Part shown: piece by piece, positions 57,117-64,000 of the stretch
Position numbering within the stretch: position 1 is the first letter of the stretch
How the letters are laid out: each line of letters starts with the position of its first letter
Source of the DNA: Nocardiopsis dassonvillei_B
GTDB lineage: Bacteria; Actinomycetota; Actinomycetes; Streptosporangiales; Streptosporangiaceae
DNA: 64,000 bases
Assembly: GCF_964273065.1 (NCBI RefSeq)
Contig: NZ_OZ186815.1
Coordinates: 2,666,001 to 2,730,000, forward strand
Direction of reading: 5' to 3'
Translations under genes and position numbers: made by a program
The notes under the pieces: model-generated
The model's input: the letters and a program-made list of their open reading frames with translations, nothing else
The model's database searches: none
What the model was told of the DNA's origin: nothing

Positions 57117-57536
57117 TCACGTCACGGTTCGGACGGCGTGCGCGGGACGCACGTTCTCCTTCACCCACTCCGCGATCTCCGCCGTGGGCGCACCCGGCGT
57201 GAAGATCTTCGCGACCCCCAGGCGCTCCAGCTCGGCGATGTCCTCGTCCGGGATGATCCCGCCGCCGAACAGCCGGATGTCCTCCGCGCCGTTCTCCTTG
57301 AGCAGTTCCAGCACCCGGGTGAACATCGTCATGTGCGCCCCCGACAGCACCGACAGGCCGATCGCGTCCGCGTCCTCCTGGAGTGCGGCCGCCACGATCA
57401 TCTCCGGCGTCTGGCGCAGTCCCGTGTAGATGACCTCGACACCGGCGTCGCGCAGCACCCGGGCCACGATCTTGACTCCGCGGTCATGCCCGTCCAGCCC
57501 CGGTTTGGCGACGACGACCCGTGCTGCACCAGCCAT
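57117..57536 (-). CDS. icmB: Free B12-binding small subunit of an acyl-CoA mutase (IcmB/McmA-C type)
   Basis: 139 residues, the whole protein being a cobalamin-binding Rossmann domain: VVVAKPGLDGHDRGVKIVAR with the DxHxxG cobalamin motif near 15-20, IGLSVLSGAHMTMF (about 60) and FGGGIIPDEDIAELE (about 90). It closely resembles the small subunit of isobutyryl-CoA mutase in Streptomyces; the catalytic large subunit is not in this window. ATG 57536 has AGGGG 8 bases upstream. Confidence 0.88.
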   Translation of the reverse strand: MAGAARVVVAKPGLDGHDRGVKIVARVLRDAGVEVIYTGLRQTPEMIVAAALQEDADAIGLSVLSGAHMTMFTRVLELLKENGAEDIRLFGGGIIPDEDIAELERLGVAKIFTPGAPTAEIAEWVKENVRPAHAVRTVT

Positions 57537-57652
57537 GGTCCAACCCCTCACGGCCCCTTGTGGGGACCCTTGTGCGAGAACACTCCGATGCCCTGAAGAG
57601 TAACCCAGGTCACTAGCGGTGGCGGGGCGCGGGGACGGGTATCGTCCGGAGC

Positions 57653-57937
57653 ATGGCACAGGAACAGGATCTCGACGCGCTCGGCACCGAGGAACTGCGC
57701 GAACGCGCGGTCGAACTGGCGCGCAGGAAATGGGACCTGCGCTTCTTCTGGAAACTCCTGGGACTGATCCCCGCCGCCGAGGCCATCGCCGGGAACCGGG
57801 AGGCCAGCGAGGCCAGCGTCGCCCAGCTCTCCGGATTCGTGTACGAGGCGCTGTCCGCCGACAACGACCCCAAGGTCCAGGAGGCACTGCGCCCCGTGTA
57901 CATCGAGTACCTCAGGGAGCACGCCGGGGAGGCCTGA
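57653..57937 (+). CDS. Small conserved soluble protein upstream of ada-alkA
   Basis: 94 residues, mostly helical, charged (EELRERAVELARRKWDLRFFWKLLGLIPAAEAIAG). I do not recognise a family with a known function. TATCGT (57640-57645) ends 7 bases before the ATG, so a leaderless transcript is likely. It ends 5 bases before the Ada-AlkA gene, so the three genes form one operon, hinting at a link to alkylation repair. Confidence 0.65.
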   Translation: MAQEQDLDALGTEELRERAVELARRKWDLRFFWKLLGLIPAAEAIAGNREASEASVAQLSGFVYEALSADNDPKVQEALRPVYIEYLREHAGEA

Positions 57938-57942
57938 CCGCG

Positions 57943-59397
57943 ATGTCCGAAAACCGCCGGTCCGGACCTCCCGGATCGGCGAACATGGATCTCGTGATGG
58001 ACGATGACCAGCGCTACCGCGCCGTACACGGCAGGGACTCCCGGTTCGACGGGATGTTCTACACGGCGGTGCGCACCACCGGTGTCTACTGCCGTCCCAG
58101 TTGCCCGGCGCGCACCCCCAAAAGGCAGAACGTCGACTTCTACCCCACGGCGGCCGCCGCCCAGGAGGCGGGCTTTCGCGCCTGCAAGCGCTGCCGCCCC
58201 GAACTGACCCCGGGCTCGCCCGAGTGGAACATCCGCGCCGACGTGGTGGGCCGCGCCATGCGCCTCATCCAGGACGGCGCCGTCGACCGCGGCGGCGTGG
58301 GCGCGGTCGCGGCCGCGGTCGGCTACAGCGAACGCCAGCTCAACCGACTGCTCACCGGCGAACTCGGCGCCGGGCCGCTGGCCCTGGCCCGTACCGAGCG
58401 GGCGCGCACGGCGCGCACGCTGGTGGAGACCACCGACATGCCGATGACCGACATCGCGTTCGCGGCGGGGTTCTCCAGCGTCCGGCAGTTCAACGAGACC
58501 ATGCGCGCGATGTTCGACCGGTCCCCCAGCGAGATGCGGGGCCGCTCCGTCCGCCAGGGCTCGGACACGATCACGCTGCGCCTCGCCTACCGGCCGCCGT
58601 TCGACCTCGACCGCGTCCTGGCCTTCCTCGGCACCCGCGCCGTCCCCGGCGTGGAGGAGTACCGCGACGGCGTCTACCGGCGCACGCTGCGGCTGCCGCA
58701 CGGCCCGGCCGTCGCCGAGCTGTCCCCGGGCCCCGGGCACGTGGTGTGCCTCCTGCGCCTGGCCGACACCCGCGACCTGACCGGCGCGGTGCGCCGCTGC
58801 CGGCGCCTGCTGGACCTGGACGCCGACCCGCAGGCCGTGGCCGAGACGTTCTCCGGCGACCCCCTGCTCGGCCCGCTGGCCGCCCGCTTCCCGGGGCTGC
58901 GCTCCCCGGGCCACCCGGACCCGGCCGAACTGGCCGTGCGCGCGGTCCTGGGCCAGCAGGTCTCCGTGGCGGCCGCCCGTACACTGGCGGGACGCCTGGT
59001 CCGGGCTCACGGGGAGCCCCTCCCCCCGGCACTGCGCACCGGGGACCTCACCCACCTGTTCCCCGACCCCGCGGCCCTGGCCGCGGTCCCGCCGGACACC
59101 CTGCCGCTGCCCCGCACCCGCGCCGCCACCCTGACCGGGCTGGCCGCCGCCCTCGCCGCCGGGGAGGTCGACCTGGGCCCGGGCTGCGACCGCGACGAGA
59201 CCGAGCGCCGCCTCCAGGAGCTGCGCGGTATCGGTCCCTGGACCGCCGCCTACGTGCGCATGCGCGGCCTGGGCGACCCGGACGTGTTCCTGGGCACCGA
59301 CCTGGGTGTGCGCAAGGCGCTCACCGGCACCCCCGACGACAAGGCCTGGAGCCCCTGGCGCTCCTACGCCACCCACCTGCTGTGGGCCTCTCTGTGA
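57943..59397 (+). CDS. Ada-AlkA fusion: methyl-sensing activator and 3-methyladenine DNA glycosylase
   Basis: 484 residues. (1) Ada N-terminal zinc domain: FDGMFYTAVRTTGVYCRPSCPARTP...FRACKRCRPE, with the four Cys that accept methyl from phosphotriesters (about 30-80). (2) AraC-type HTH (VAAAVGYSERQLNRLL, IAFAAGFSSVRQFNETMR, about 105-190). (3) AlkA domain: ELAVRAVLGQQVSVAAARTLAGRLV (about 325) and HhH ELRGIGPWTAAYVRMRGLGDPDVFLGTDLG, whose last Asp is catalytic. It senses methylation, induces repair genes and excises alkylated bases. GGGGAGG lies 10 bases before the ATG; an in-frame ATG at 57985 is an alternative start. Confidence 0.92.
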   Translation: MSENRRSGPPGSANMDLVMDDDQRYRAVHGRDSRFDGMFYTAVRTTGVYCRPSCPARTPKRQNVDFYPTAAAAQEAGFRACKRCRPELTPGSPEWNIRADVVGRAMRLIQDGAVDRGGVGAVAAAVGYSERQLNRLLTGELGAGPLALARTERARTARTLVETTDMPMTDIAFAAGFSSVRQFNETMRAMFDRSPSEMRGRSVRQGSDTITLRLAYRPPFDLDRVLAFLGTRAVPGVEEYRDGVYRRTLRLPHGPAVAELSPGPGHVVCLLRLADTRDLTGAVRRCRRLLDLDADPQAVAETFSGDPLLGPLAARFPGLRSPGHPDPAELAVRAVLGQQVSVAAARTLAGRLVRAHGEPLPPALRTGDLTHLFPDPAALAAVPPDTLPLPRTRAATLTGLAAALAAGEVDLGPGCDRDETERRLQELRGIGPWTAAYVRMRGLGDPDVFLGTDLGVRKALTGTPDDKAWSPWRSYATHLLWASL

Positions 59398-59408
59398 AGG
59401 ACCCTGAC

Positions 59409-59972
59409 ATGGACATGCTGCCCCTCGAGATCGAGGTACCCGCCCCGGCCCGCGCCACCGCCGTCGCCTTCGGGGAACCGGCGCCGGGCCCGACCCGGTT
59501 CACGACCATGGACTCCCCGGTGGGGGAGCTGACCCTGTACGGCGACGGCCGGGCCCTGGGCGGGGCGCTCACCCCGGCCAAGGACGGGAGCCCCCGCCAC
59601 GTGCCCGCCGGCTGGGTCCGCGAGGACACCGGCGTGCTCGCCGACGCCGCGGCCCAGCTGCGCGCGTACTTCGCGGGGGAGCTCACCGGGTTCGACCTGC
59701 CCCTGGCCCCCGCGGGGACCGAGTGGCAGCGGCGCGTGTGGACCGCGCTGACCACCATCCCGTACGGCGAGACCGCGAGCTACGGCGAACTGGCCCGGGA
59801 ACTCGGGCGGCCCACCGCCTCCCGTGCCGTGGGCATGGCCAACGGTCGCAACCCCATCAGCATCATCGTCCCCTGCCACCGGGTGATCGGGGCGGACGGG
59901 ACCCTCACGGGGTACGCGGGCGGGCTGGAGCGCAAGAGGTTCCTGCTGTCCCTGGAGTCTCGGGGGGCCTGA
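59409..59972 (+). CDS. ogt: Methylated-DNA--protein-cysteine methyltransferase
   Basis: 187 residues. The C-terminal domain has the HTH-like IPYGETASYGELARELGRPTASRAVG and the acceptor IVPCHRVIGADGTLTGYAGGLERK (Cys near 155). It repairs O6-alkylguanine by a suicide reaction. It starts 11 bases after the ada-alkA stop with GAAGGA upstream, so it is co-transcribed. Together the two genes reproduce the Ada response with activities split differently from E. coli. Confidence 0.94.
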   Translation: MDMLPLEIEVPAPARATAVAFGEPAPGPTRFTTMDSPVGELTLYGDGRALGGALTPAKDGSPRHVPAGWVREDTGVLADAAAQLRAYFAGELTGFDLPLAPAGTEWQRRVWTALTTIPYGETASYGELARELGRPTASRAVGMANGRNPISIIVPCHRVIGADGTLTGYAGGLERKRFLLSLESRGA

Positions 59973-59999
59973 ACCCCGAAGAAAGCGACGCTCCTCCCC

Positions 60000-60028
60000 T
60001 TGTCCGAGTGTGCGCGTCTGGTTACTCT
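60000..60028 (+). promoter_or_regulatory. Promoter of the M23 peptidase gene
   Basis: TTGTCC (60000-60005), 17-base spacer, TACTCT (60023-60028). The expected start near 60035 gives a ~97-base leader holding two hairpins (60040-60056 and 60063-60094). The leader lacks the GGGGTGAA and CGTAAGC blocks of the c-di-AMP riboswitch. Confidence 0.6.
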
Positions 60029-60131
60029 GCGGTAGCCAAGGTCCGAAGGCAGGACCACGGGTGCGGCCGGGGCAGTGACCCCGTCCCCGGCCGCCGTCGA
60101 ACCCCGCTCGCCACCCCCACAAGGAGAAGCG

Positions 60132-61139
60132 TTGACGCCCCCCACCCCCCGTTTCGTCGGCATGTCCACCCTCGCCCTCACCTGCGCGGCCGCCCTCGTC
60201 GCGACCGCGGGCACCGCCCAGGCGGCACCGGCGCCCTCCAGCGCCGACAACGTCGAGATCCTCGTCGAACCGGCGGTCGCCGCCGACCTGCCCGGCACGG
60301 AGGAACTGCTCGCCGACGCGGTCGTCGCCGATGTCCTCGCCGAGGAGGGCGCGGGCATCGCCACCCTCGACGCGCAGGAACGCGAGGTGCGGGTCGACAT
60401 CCGCGAGACCTCCGACGACTCCGCGTTCGGAGTCGCCATCATCGCCGTCCCGGTCGGCTCGGAGGAGGCCCCGGAGGCCTGGCTGTTCGCCGCGGACCAC
60501 GGCGCCGGCGGCTGGGAGGTGGGTCTGGAGGGAAGCGCCGAGTTCTCCGACATCCTCGCGGACTCCACCCTCCTGGACACCGAACAGCGCGAGGCCGTCG
60601 CCGCCGCCACCGACCCCGAGCAGGAGTTCACGGCCGCCGCCTACATCGGGGTGGGCCTGCCGTTCGCCATCGGCACCTCGATGATCATGACCGGCGGTCC
60701 GCACGGCTGGGGATCCGGACACCCCTACAGCTCCGTGGACTTCGCCGGCGGCAACGGCCAGGCCCGCGCCGCCCGCGGCGGGTACGCCTACAGCCTCTGC
60801 ACGGGGTGGACGCGCGTCATCCACGACAACGGGTACTCCACGGACTACTACCACCTTGAGAACTACCAGTGGCTGCCCGGCAACAACGTCGGCGTCGGCC
60901 ACTACCTGGGCACCCAGGGCAACAGCCTCTGCGCGGGCGGCTCCAGCACGGGCGCCCACATCCACTTCGGCCTGCGCGCCTACACCGACCCGAACGCCGC
61001 GGGCTGGTACGTCCCCCTCCACGGGAAGACCCTCGGCGGCTGGACCTTCGCCGAGGGCGCCGCCTACGGCGGCTACGTCTACCGCAGCGGCGTCGGCACG
61101 GTGTACCCGGGCGGCTCCGTCTACAACTACGGCTTCTAG
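60132..61139 (+). CDS. Secreted M23 peptidase, LasA/beta-lytic type
   Basis: 335 residues with a signal peptide (MSTLALTCAAALVATAGTAQA, cut near residue 31), an acidic pro-region (about 35-170) and the catalytic domain. Zinc ligands: His of GGPHGWGSG and Asp of SSVDFAGG (about 195-210), and His of AHIHFGL (about 276). The GWGSG...SSVDF spacing is that of M23A enzymes, which cut glycine-rich or D-Ala cross-links of peptidoglycan; the pro-region probably keeps it inactive before export. A TTG start at 60132 has AAGGAG 8 bases upstream. Role in cell-wall growth or lysis of competitors is inferred. Confidence 0.85.
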   Translation: MTPPTPRFVGMSTLALTCAAALVATAGTAQAAPAPSSADNVEILVEPAVAADLPGTEELLADAVVADVLAEEGAGIATLDAQEREVRVDIRETSDDSAFGVAIIAVPVGSEEAPEAWLFAADHGAGGWEVGLEGSAEFSDILADSTLLDTEQREAVAAATDPEQEFTAAAYIGVGLPFAIGTSMIMTGGPHGWGSGHPYSSVDFAGGNGQARAARGGYAYSLCTGWTRVIHDNGYSTDYYHLENYQWLPGNNVGVGHYLGTQGNSLCAGGSSTGAHIHFGLRAYTDPNAAGWYVPLHGKTLGGWTFAEGAAYGGYVYRSGVGTVYPGGSVYNYGF

Positions 61140-61200
61140 CCGCCTCCACCGGCTCGCCGGACCTCCCGGACCCCACTCGGGCACCCCGAGGAGGGCGAGG

Positions 61201-61227
61201 GCCGGGGAGGGTCTCCCTCCCCGGCCC
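61201..61227 (+). terminator. Terminator of the M23 peptidase gene
   Basis: Perfect 12-bp stem (61201-61212 with 61216-61227) with TCT loop, 61 bases after the stop. Confidence 0.75.
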
Positions 61228-61319
61228 CGGGAGCCACGCGGGGGAGGACCAGGGGGCCTTGGCGGCCGGGGGCGTTCCGTTTCCTGGAGCCCTTGAGCAC
61301 CGGCCGGGGGCGTTGCTCG

Positions 61320-61728
61320 GCCTCCGCCGCAGGGGGTGAAGGGCACGGGTTTCCCGGCACAGGCCCAGGGGTTGGGGAGGAGGGCTGTGGCTGGTGCTCC
61401 TGGGTTTCTCGTCGGACTGGAGGCCTTGGCCACAGGCCCTGGACTCTTGTGGGCGCCTCCGCCGCAGGGGGTGAAGGCCACAGGCACCTTCCCACCCCGC
61501 CCCCAGGGGGTGAAAGCCACAGGCACCTTCCCGCCCCGACCCCAAGGGGGGTGGAGGGAGGAGGGACCACTGGCCCTCGCCACCGGCCCGGGACTGCCCA
61601 GCCAGGCCCGGTGCGGGTGTTCGGTGCCGGCCGCTCCCAAGCGGGAGAGGTCCTCTGCGGCCTTCACCCCGGGGGCCAGGGATGGGAGCGTCTGTTCGGG
61701 TTCACCCCCCTGTGGTGCCGGAGGGCGC
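61320..61728. repeat. Cluster of short repeats in a gene-free region
   Basis: GCCTCCGCCGCAGGGGGTGA recurs at 61320-61339 and 61455-61474; the stretch CAGGGGGTGAA(G/A)GCCACAGG plus CACCTTCCC(A/G)CCCCG recurs at 61464 and 61504, a 40-base tandem; inverted, diverged versions appear near 61661 and 61697. The gap 61140-61753 holds no credible gene. The sequence looks like decayed mobile-element or rRNA-flank DNA. Confidence 0.5.
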
Positions 61729-61745
61729 TCATGGCTGGGGTTACC

Positions 61746-63123
61746 CCAGCGGGGGGACTGTAAAGATAAGGGTGTAACTCCAAGGGGGTAGGAGTTCACC
61801 ATGAGTGACAAGGCGCAGGTCAAGAAGGATACTGGCAGGTCGGACGAAGAGCTGGTCGCGGAACTGGTCGCCAAGGCCAAGGCCGAGGGCATCGACCTGG
61901 TCGGCGAGAACGGGCTGCTGTCCCGCCTGACCAAGACCACCCTGGAGAACGTCCTGCAAGCGGAGATGGACGCCCACCTGGGCTACGCCAAACACGAACG
62001 CTCCGCGCCCGGCAACGGCAGCGGCAGCGGCAACGCCCGTAACGGCACCCGCTCCAAGACCGTCACCACCGAGGCCGGCCCCGTCGAGCTCGACGTGCCC
62101 CGCGACCGCGACGGCTCCTTCGAGCCGCAGATCGTCAAGAAGCGCCAGCGCCGCCTGAACGGCGTCAACGGCATCGTGCTCTCACTCTCGGCCCGCGGCC
62201 TGACCCACGGCGAGATCTGCGCCCACCTGGCCGAGGTCTACGGGGCGAACGTGTCCAAGCAGACCATCTCCACGATCACCGACGGTGCGATGGACCGGAT
62301 GGCCGAGTGGCAGAACCGGCCCCTGGACCCCGTCTACCCGGTGCTGTTCGTGGACGCCATCAACGTCAAGATCCGCGACGGCCAGGTCACCAACCGGCCC
62401 GTCTACGTCGTGCTCGGGGTGACGGCCGAGGGCGAGCGCGACATCCTGGGTCTGTGGGCGGGCGAGGGCGGTGAGGGTGCCAAGTACTGGGCGCACGTGT
62501 TCACCGAGCTGCGCAACCGCGGGGTGGCCGATGTGCTCATGCTGGTGGCCGACGGGGTCAAGGGCATGGGCGAGGCGGTCGAGGCCGTGTGGCCGCGCAC
62601 GGTGCTGCAGACCTGCATCGTGCACCTGCTGCGCAACAGCTTCCGCTACGCCTCGGTCGCCGATCGGCAGAAGGTCGCCGGCGCGCTGCGGCCGGTCTAC
62701 TCCGCGGCGACCGAGGAGGCCGCCCGGGAGCGGTTCGCCGAGTTCTGTTCGGTGTGGGGTGAGCGGTATCCGGCGATCGTGCGGTTGTGGGAGCAGGCGT
62801 GGGCGGAGATGGTGCCGTTCCTGGCCTTCGATGTGGAGATCCGGCGGGTCATCTGCACCACGAACGCGGTCGAGTCGATCAACGCCCGGATCCGGCGTGC
62901 GGTCAAGGCCCGGGGACACTTCCCCAACGAGCAGGCCGCGCTCAAGTGCGTGTATCTGGCGTTGATGGCGTTGGATCCGACCGGGGCGGGTGCGGTGAAG
63001 TGGGCCGGCCGGTGGAAGCGAGCGCTGAACGCGTTCGATCTGGCCTTCGACGGGCGGTTGACCGCGACACGCCAGTGACCAAGAAAAACAGTTACACCCT
63101 TAACTTGACACACCCCCAGCGGG
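61746..63123 (+). mobile_element. IS256-family insertion sequence with 8-bp target duplication
   Basis: The element is 61754-63115 (1,362 bp), flanked by CCAGCGGG on both sides (61746-61753, 63116-63123). The imperfect ~26-bp terminal inverted repeats share GGG..(T/C)GT.AAG.TAAGGGTGTAACT. It carries one intact transposase gene. Size, 8-bp duplication and protein all fit IS256. Confidence 0.9.
61801..63078 (+). CDS. IS256-family transposase
   Basis: 425 residues, intact. Transposase, mutator type: N-terminal TLENVLQAEMDAHLGYAKHE, then DDE residues: D in VLFVDAINVKIRDG (about 184), D in LMLVADGVKGM (about 250) and E in ICTTNAVESINARIRRAVK (about 358). HLLRNSFRYAS (about 280) is also typical. 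GGAG lies a short way before the ATG. Confidence 0.93.
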   Translation: MSDKAQVKKDTGRSDEELVAELVAKAKAEGIDLVGENGLLSRLTKTTLENVLQAEMDAHLGYAKHERSAPGNGSGSGNARNGTRSKTVTTEAGPVELDVPRDRDGSFEPQIVKKRQRRLNGVNGIVLSLSARGLTHGEICAHLAEVYGANVSKQTISTITDGAMDRMAEWQNRPLDPVYPVLFVDAINVKIRDGQVTNRPVYVVLGVTAEGERDILGLWAGEGGEGAKYWAHVFTELRNRGVADVLMLVADGVKGMGEAVEAVWPRTVLQTCIVHLLRNSFRYASVADRQKVAGALRPVYSAATEEAARERFAEFCSVWGERYPAIVRLWEQAWAEMVPFLAFDVEIRRVICTTNAVESINARIRRAVKARGHFPNEQAALKCVYLALMALDPTGAGAVKWAGRWKRALNAFDLAFDGRLTATRQ

Positions 63124-63579
63124 GGCTGGTGTTACAAGCGAGGTCGGACAGGCCCGTCCCTTTCCAGGCGGACCCTTCCTCCGTGGACCTGTGTGGCCGG
63201 GCGGGGCAGGCCTCGCGCGCACCCGCCCCGCAAGCCCCCACCACCCGGCACGCCCGTCGAACGCCCAGGCCTGGTGGTCTGCCGCACGCCGACTGCGACG
63301 GGACGGGCCCACGCTCCGCCGTCTGTACCTTCCCAAACGGCCGGGCTTTTGGAAACCAACGCTTGCTGCCGGGCGCCCCCACAGACCGCCCACCCCAGAT
63401 GGTGACCCTCCTGGAAACCTCCAAGTCCGTCCACCCCCCTGAGGCGCGGGCCGAGGTTCTCCCTCCCCCCCTGTACTCGGGGCCCGGGCCCACCCTCCGG
63501 CTATGGCCGAGGACCCCAGTCCGACGGGAAACCCCCTGAAGCCAGGACCGAGAAACACCCACCCACCCACACCCAAAAC
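63124..63579. other. Gene-free region downstream of the rRNA operon
   Basis: 456 bases between the IS256-like element and the rRNA terminator. Short open frames are present on both strands but none has a start site, codon pattern or recognisable protein. Directly repeated and inverted short GC words occur; nothing specific is recognised. Confidence 0.5.
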
Positions 63580-63666
63580 AAAAAAAGAGGGGCCGCCCCC
63601 AAAAGACGACCCCCCACAACAACCCCCACCAACGAAGGGAGGCCCGCCTCACCAGAGACGGGCCTC
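63580..63666 (-). terminator. rRNA operon terminator (two hairpins)
   Basis: On the minus strand, just after 5S: GAGGCCCG/CGGGCCTC (arms 63659-63666 and 63639-63646), then a second GGGGGCGGCCCC hairpin (about 63588-63600) followed by TCTTTTTTTG. Tandem rho-independent terminators are usual at rRNA operons. Confidence 0.8.
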
Positions 63667-63682
63667 AACCCCCAACAAAAAA

Positions 63683-63799
63683 CCGTGGCAGCAACCTACT
63701 CTCCCACCCCACCACAGGGCAGTACCATCAGCGCAAGGAGACTTAACGACCGGGTTCGGAATGTAACCGGGTGTGACCCTCCCACCATAACCACCACGG
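63683..63799 (-). rRNA. rrf: 5S ribosomal RNA
   Basis: 117 nt. The ends pair as CCGUGG/CCACGG (63794-63799 with 63683-63688). Conserved internal blocks are present on the minus strand: CCCGGTTACATTCCGAACCC and GATGGTACTGC, then GGGAGAGTAGG. The 23S gene lies 104 bases upstream on the same strand. Confidence 0.95.
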
Positions 63800-63903
63800 A
63801 AACCAACACCCACACCCCGAAACCCCAACAAAGAGCCCCGAAGCCGGGAAACATTTCCACCAGCTATGTGAAACGTATGCGCGAGCACCCAATTATCTGC
63901 AGC

Positions 63904-64000
63904 GGACAAGCCCTCGGCCTATTAGTACCGGTCAGCTCCACCCCTCACAAGGCTTCCACACCCGGCCTATCAACCCCATCGTCTATAGGGAGCCTTACCC
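63904..64000 (-). rRNA. rrl: 23S ribosomal RNA, 3' end (partial)
   Basis: The minus strand reads GGGTTGATAGGCCGGGTGTG, then GGAGCTGACCGGTACTAATA and GGCCGAGGGCTTGTCC, the conserved 3' end of bacterial 23S. The exact 3' end is estimated at 63904; the gene continues beyond the window. Confidence 0.93.

Noticed and set aside
60029..60131. c-di-AMP (ydaO/yuaA) riboswitch in the leader of the M23 peptidase
   Set aside because: This is a common place for that riboswitch, but the conserved GGGGGACCC, GGGGTGAATC and CCTCGTAAGCG blocks are absent.
63124..63640. Several short open frames downstream of the rRNA operon
   Set aside because: No start signals, biased composition, and no recognisable product on either strand; treated as non-coding.

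Overview
The window is high-GC DNA from the chromosome of a filamentous actinomycete. Gene content (mycothiol amidase Mca, PhoH2, PerM, FtsB/DUF501/Ppx/enolase string, DUF4307, DUF1707, GntR/HutC regulators, leaderless GTG/ATG starts) and the protein sequences point to Nocardiopsaceae, probably Nocardiopsis or a near relative; the genus is an inference made without a database search.

Layout. 1-4.1 kb: 3' part of a very large multi-spanning membrane protein. 4.1-14.3 kb: core block with PhoH2, a cis-prenyl transferase, an ECF sigma factor, a Ser/Thr kinase, a YyaL-type protein, a GntR regulator, a small membrane protein, Mca, DUF4307 and GreA. 14.4-23.4 kb: accessory insert with two RDD membrane proteins, a secreted protein, a FIST sensor, an AAA-VWA pair and two GntR regulators. 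23.5-29.9 kb: MetB, an acyltransferase, cystathionine beta-synthase, an SGNH hydrolase and a thiolase. Read together, the first and third core parts follow the order remembered for M. tuberculosis Rv1074c-Rv1095, split by the accessory insert. 30-38.2 kb: DUF4287, a Bax-inhibitor protein, an IS701-like insertion sequence, the proline catabolism genes putA/pruA with a divergent PucR activator, and an unusual tRNA-like gene. 38.3-43.8 kb: Ndh, Ppx, DUF501, FtsB, enolase. 43.9-48.2 kb: TetR/FAD-monooxygenase pair, MazG, and an APS kinase with a degenerate ATP-sulfurylase-like domain. 48.5-57.5 kb: Mfd, PerM, DUF1707, SucCD, and a free B12-binding mutase subunit. 57.6-61.1 kb: alkylation-repair operon (Ada-AlkA fusion, Ogt) and a secreted M23 peptidase. 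61.1-64 kb: repeat-rich gene-free DNA with an IS256-family element, then the 3' end of an rRNA operon on the minus strand (5S complete, 23S partial).

How the genes work together: MetB and Cbs form the two-way transsulfuration path; PruA/PutA degrade proline to glutamate under a PucR-type regulator; Ndh has two Rex-type operators, linking it to the NADH/NAD+ ratio; SucCD serves the TCA cycle; Mca with mycothiol handles electrophile detoxification, and Ada-AlkA/Ogt/Mfd repair DNA.

Most notable non-coding finds: a family of three MITE-like elements (166-171 bp, GGCC ends), each abutting the stop codon of a minus-strand gene; a second dispersed repeat that is present twice in frame inside the first gene and once between the GntR genes; a short-variable-arm tRNA-like gene with anticodon UAA and C33; and an insertion sequence whose transposase ribosome-binding site lies inside a hairpin.
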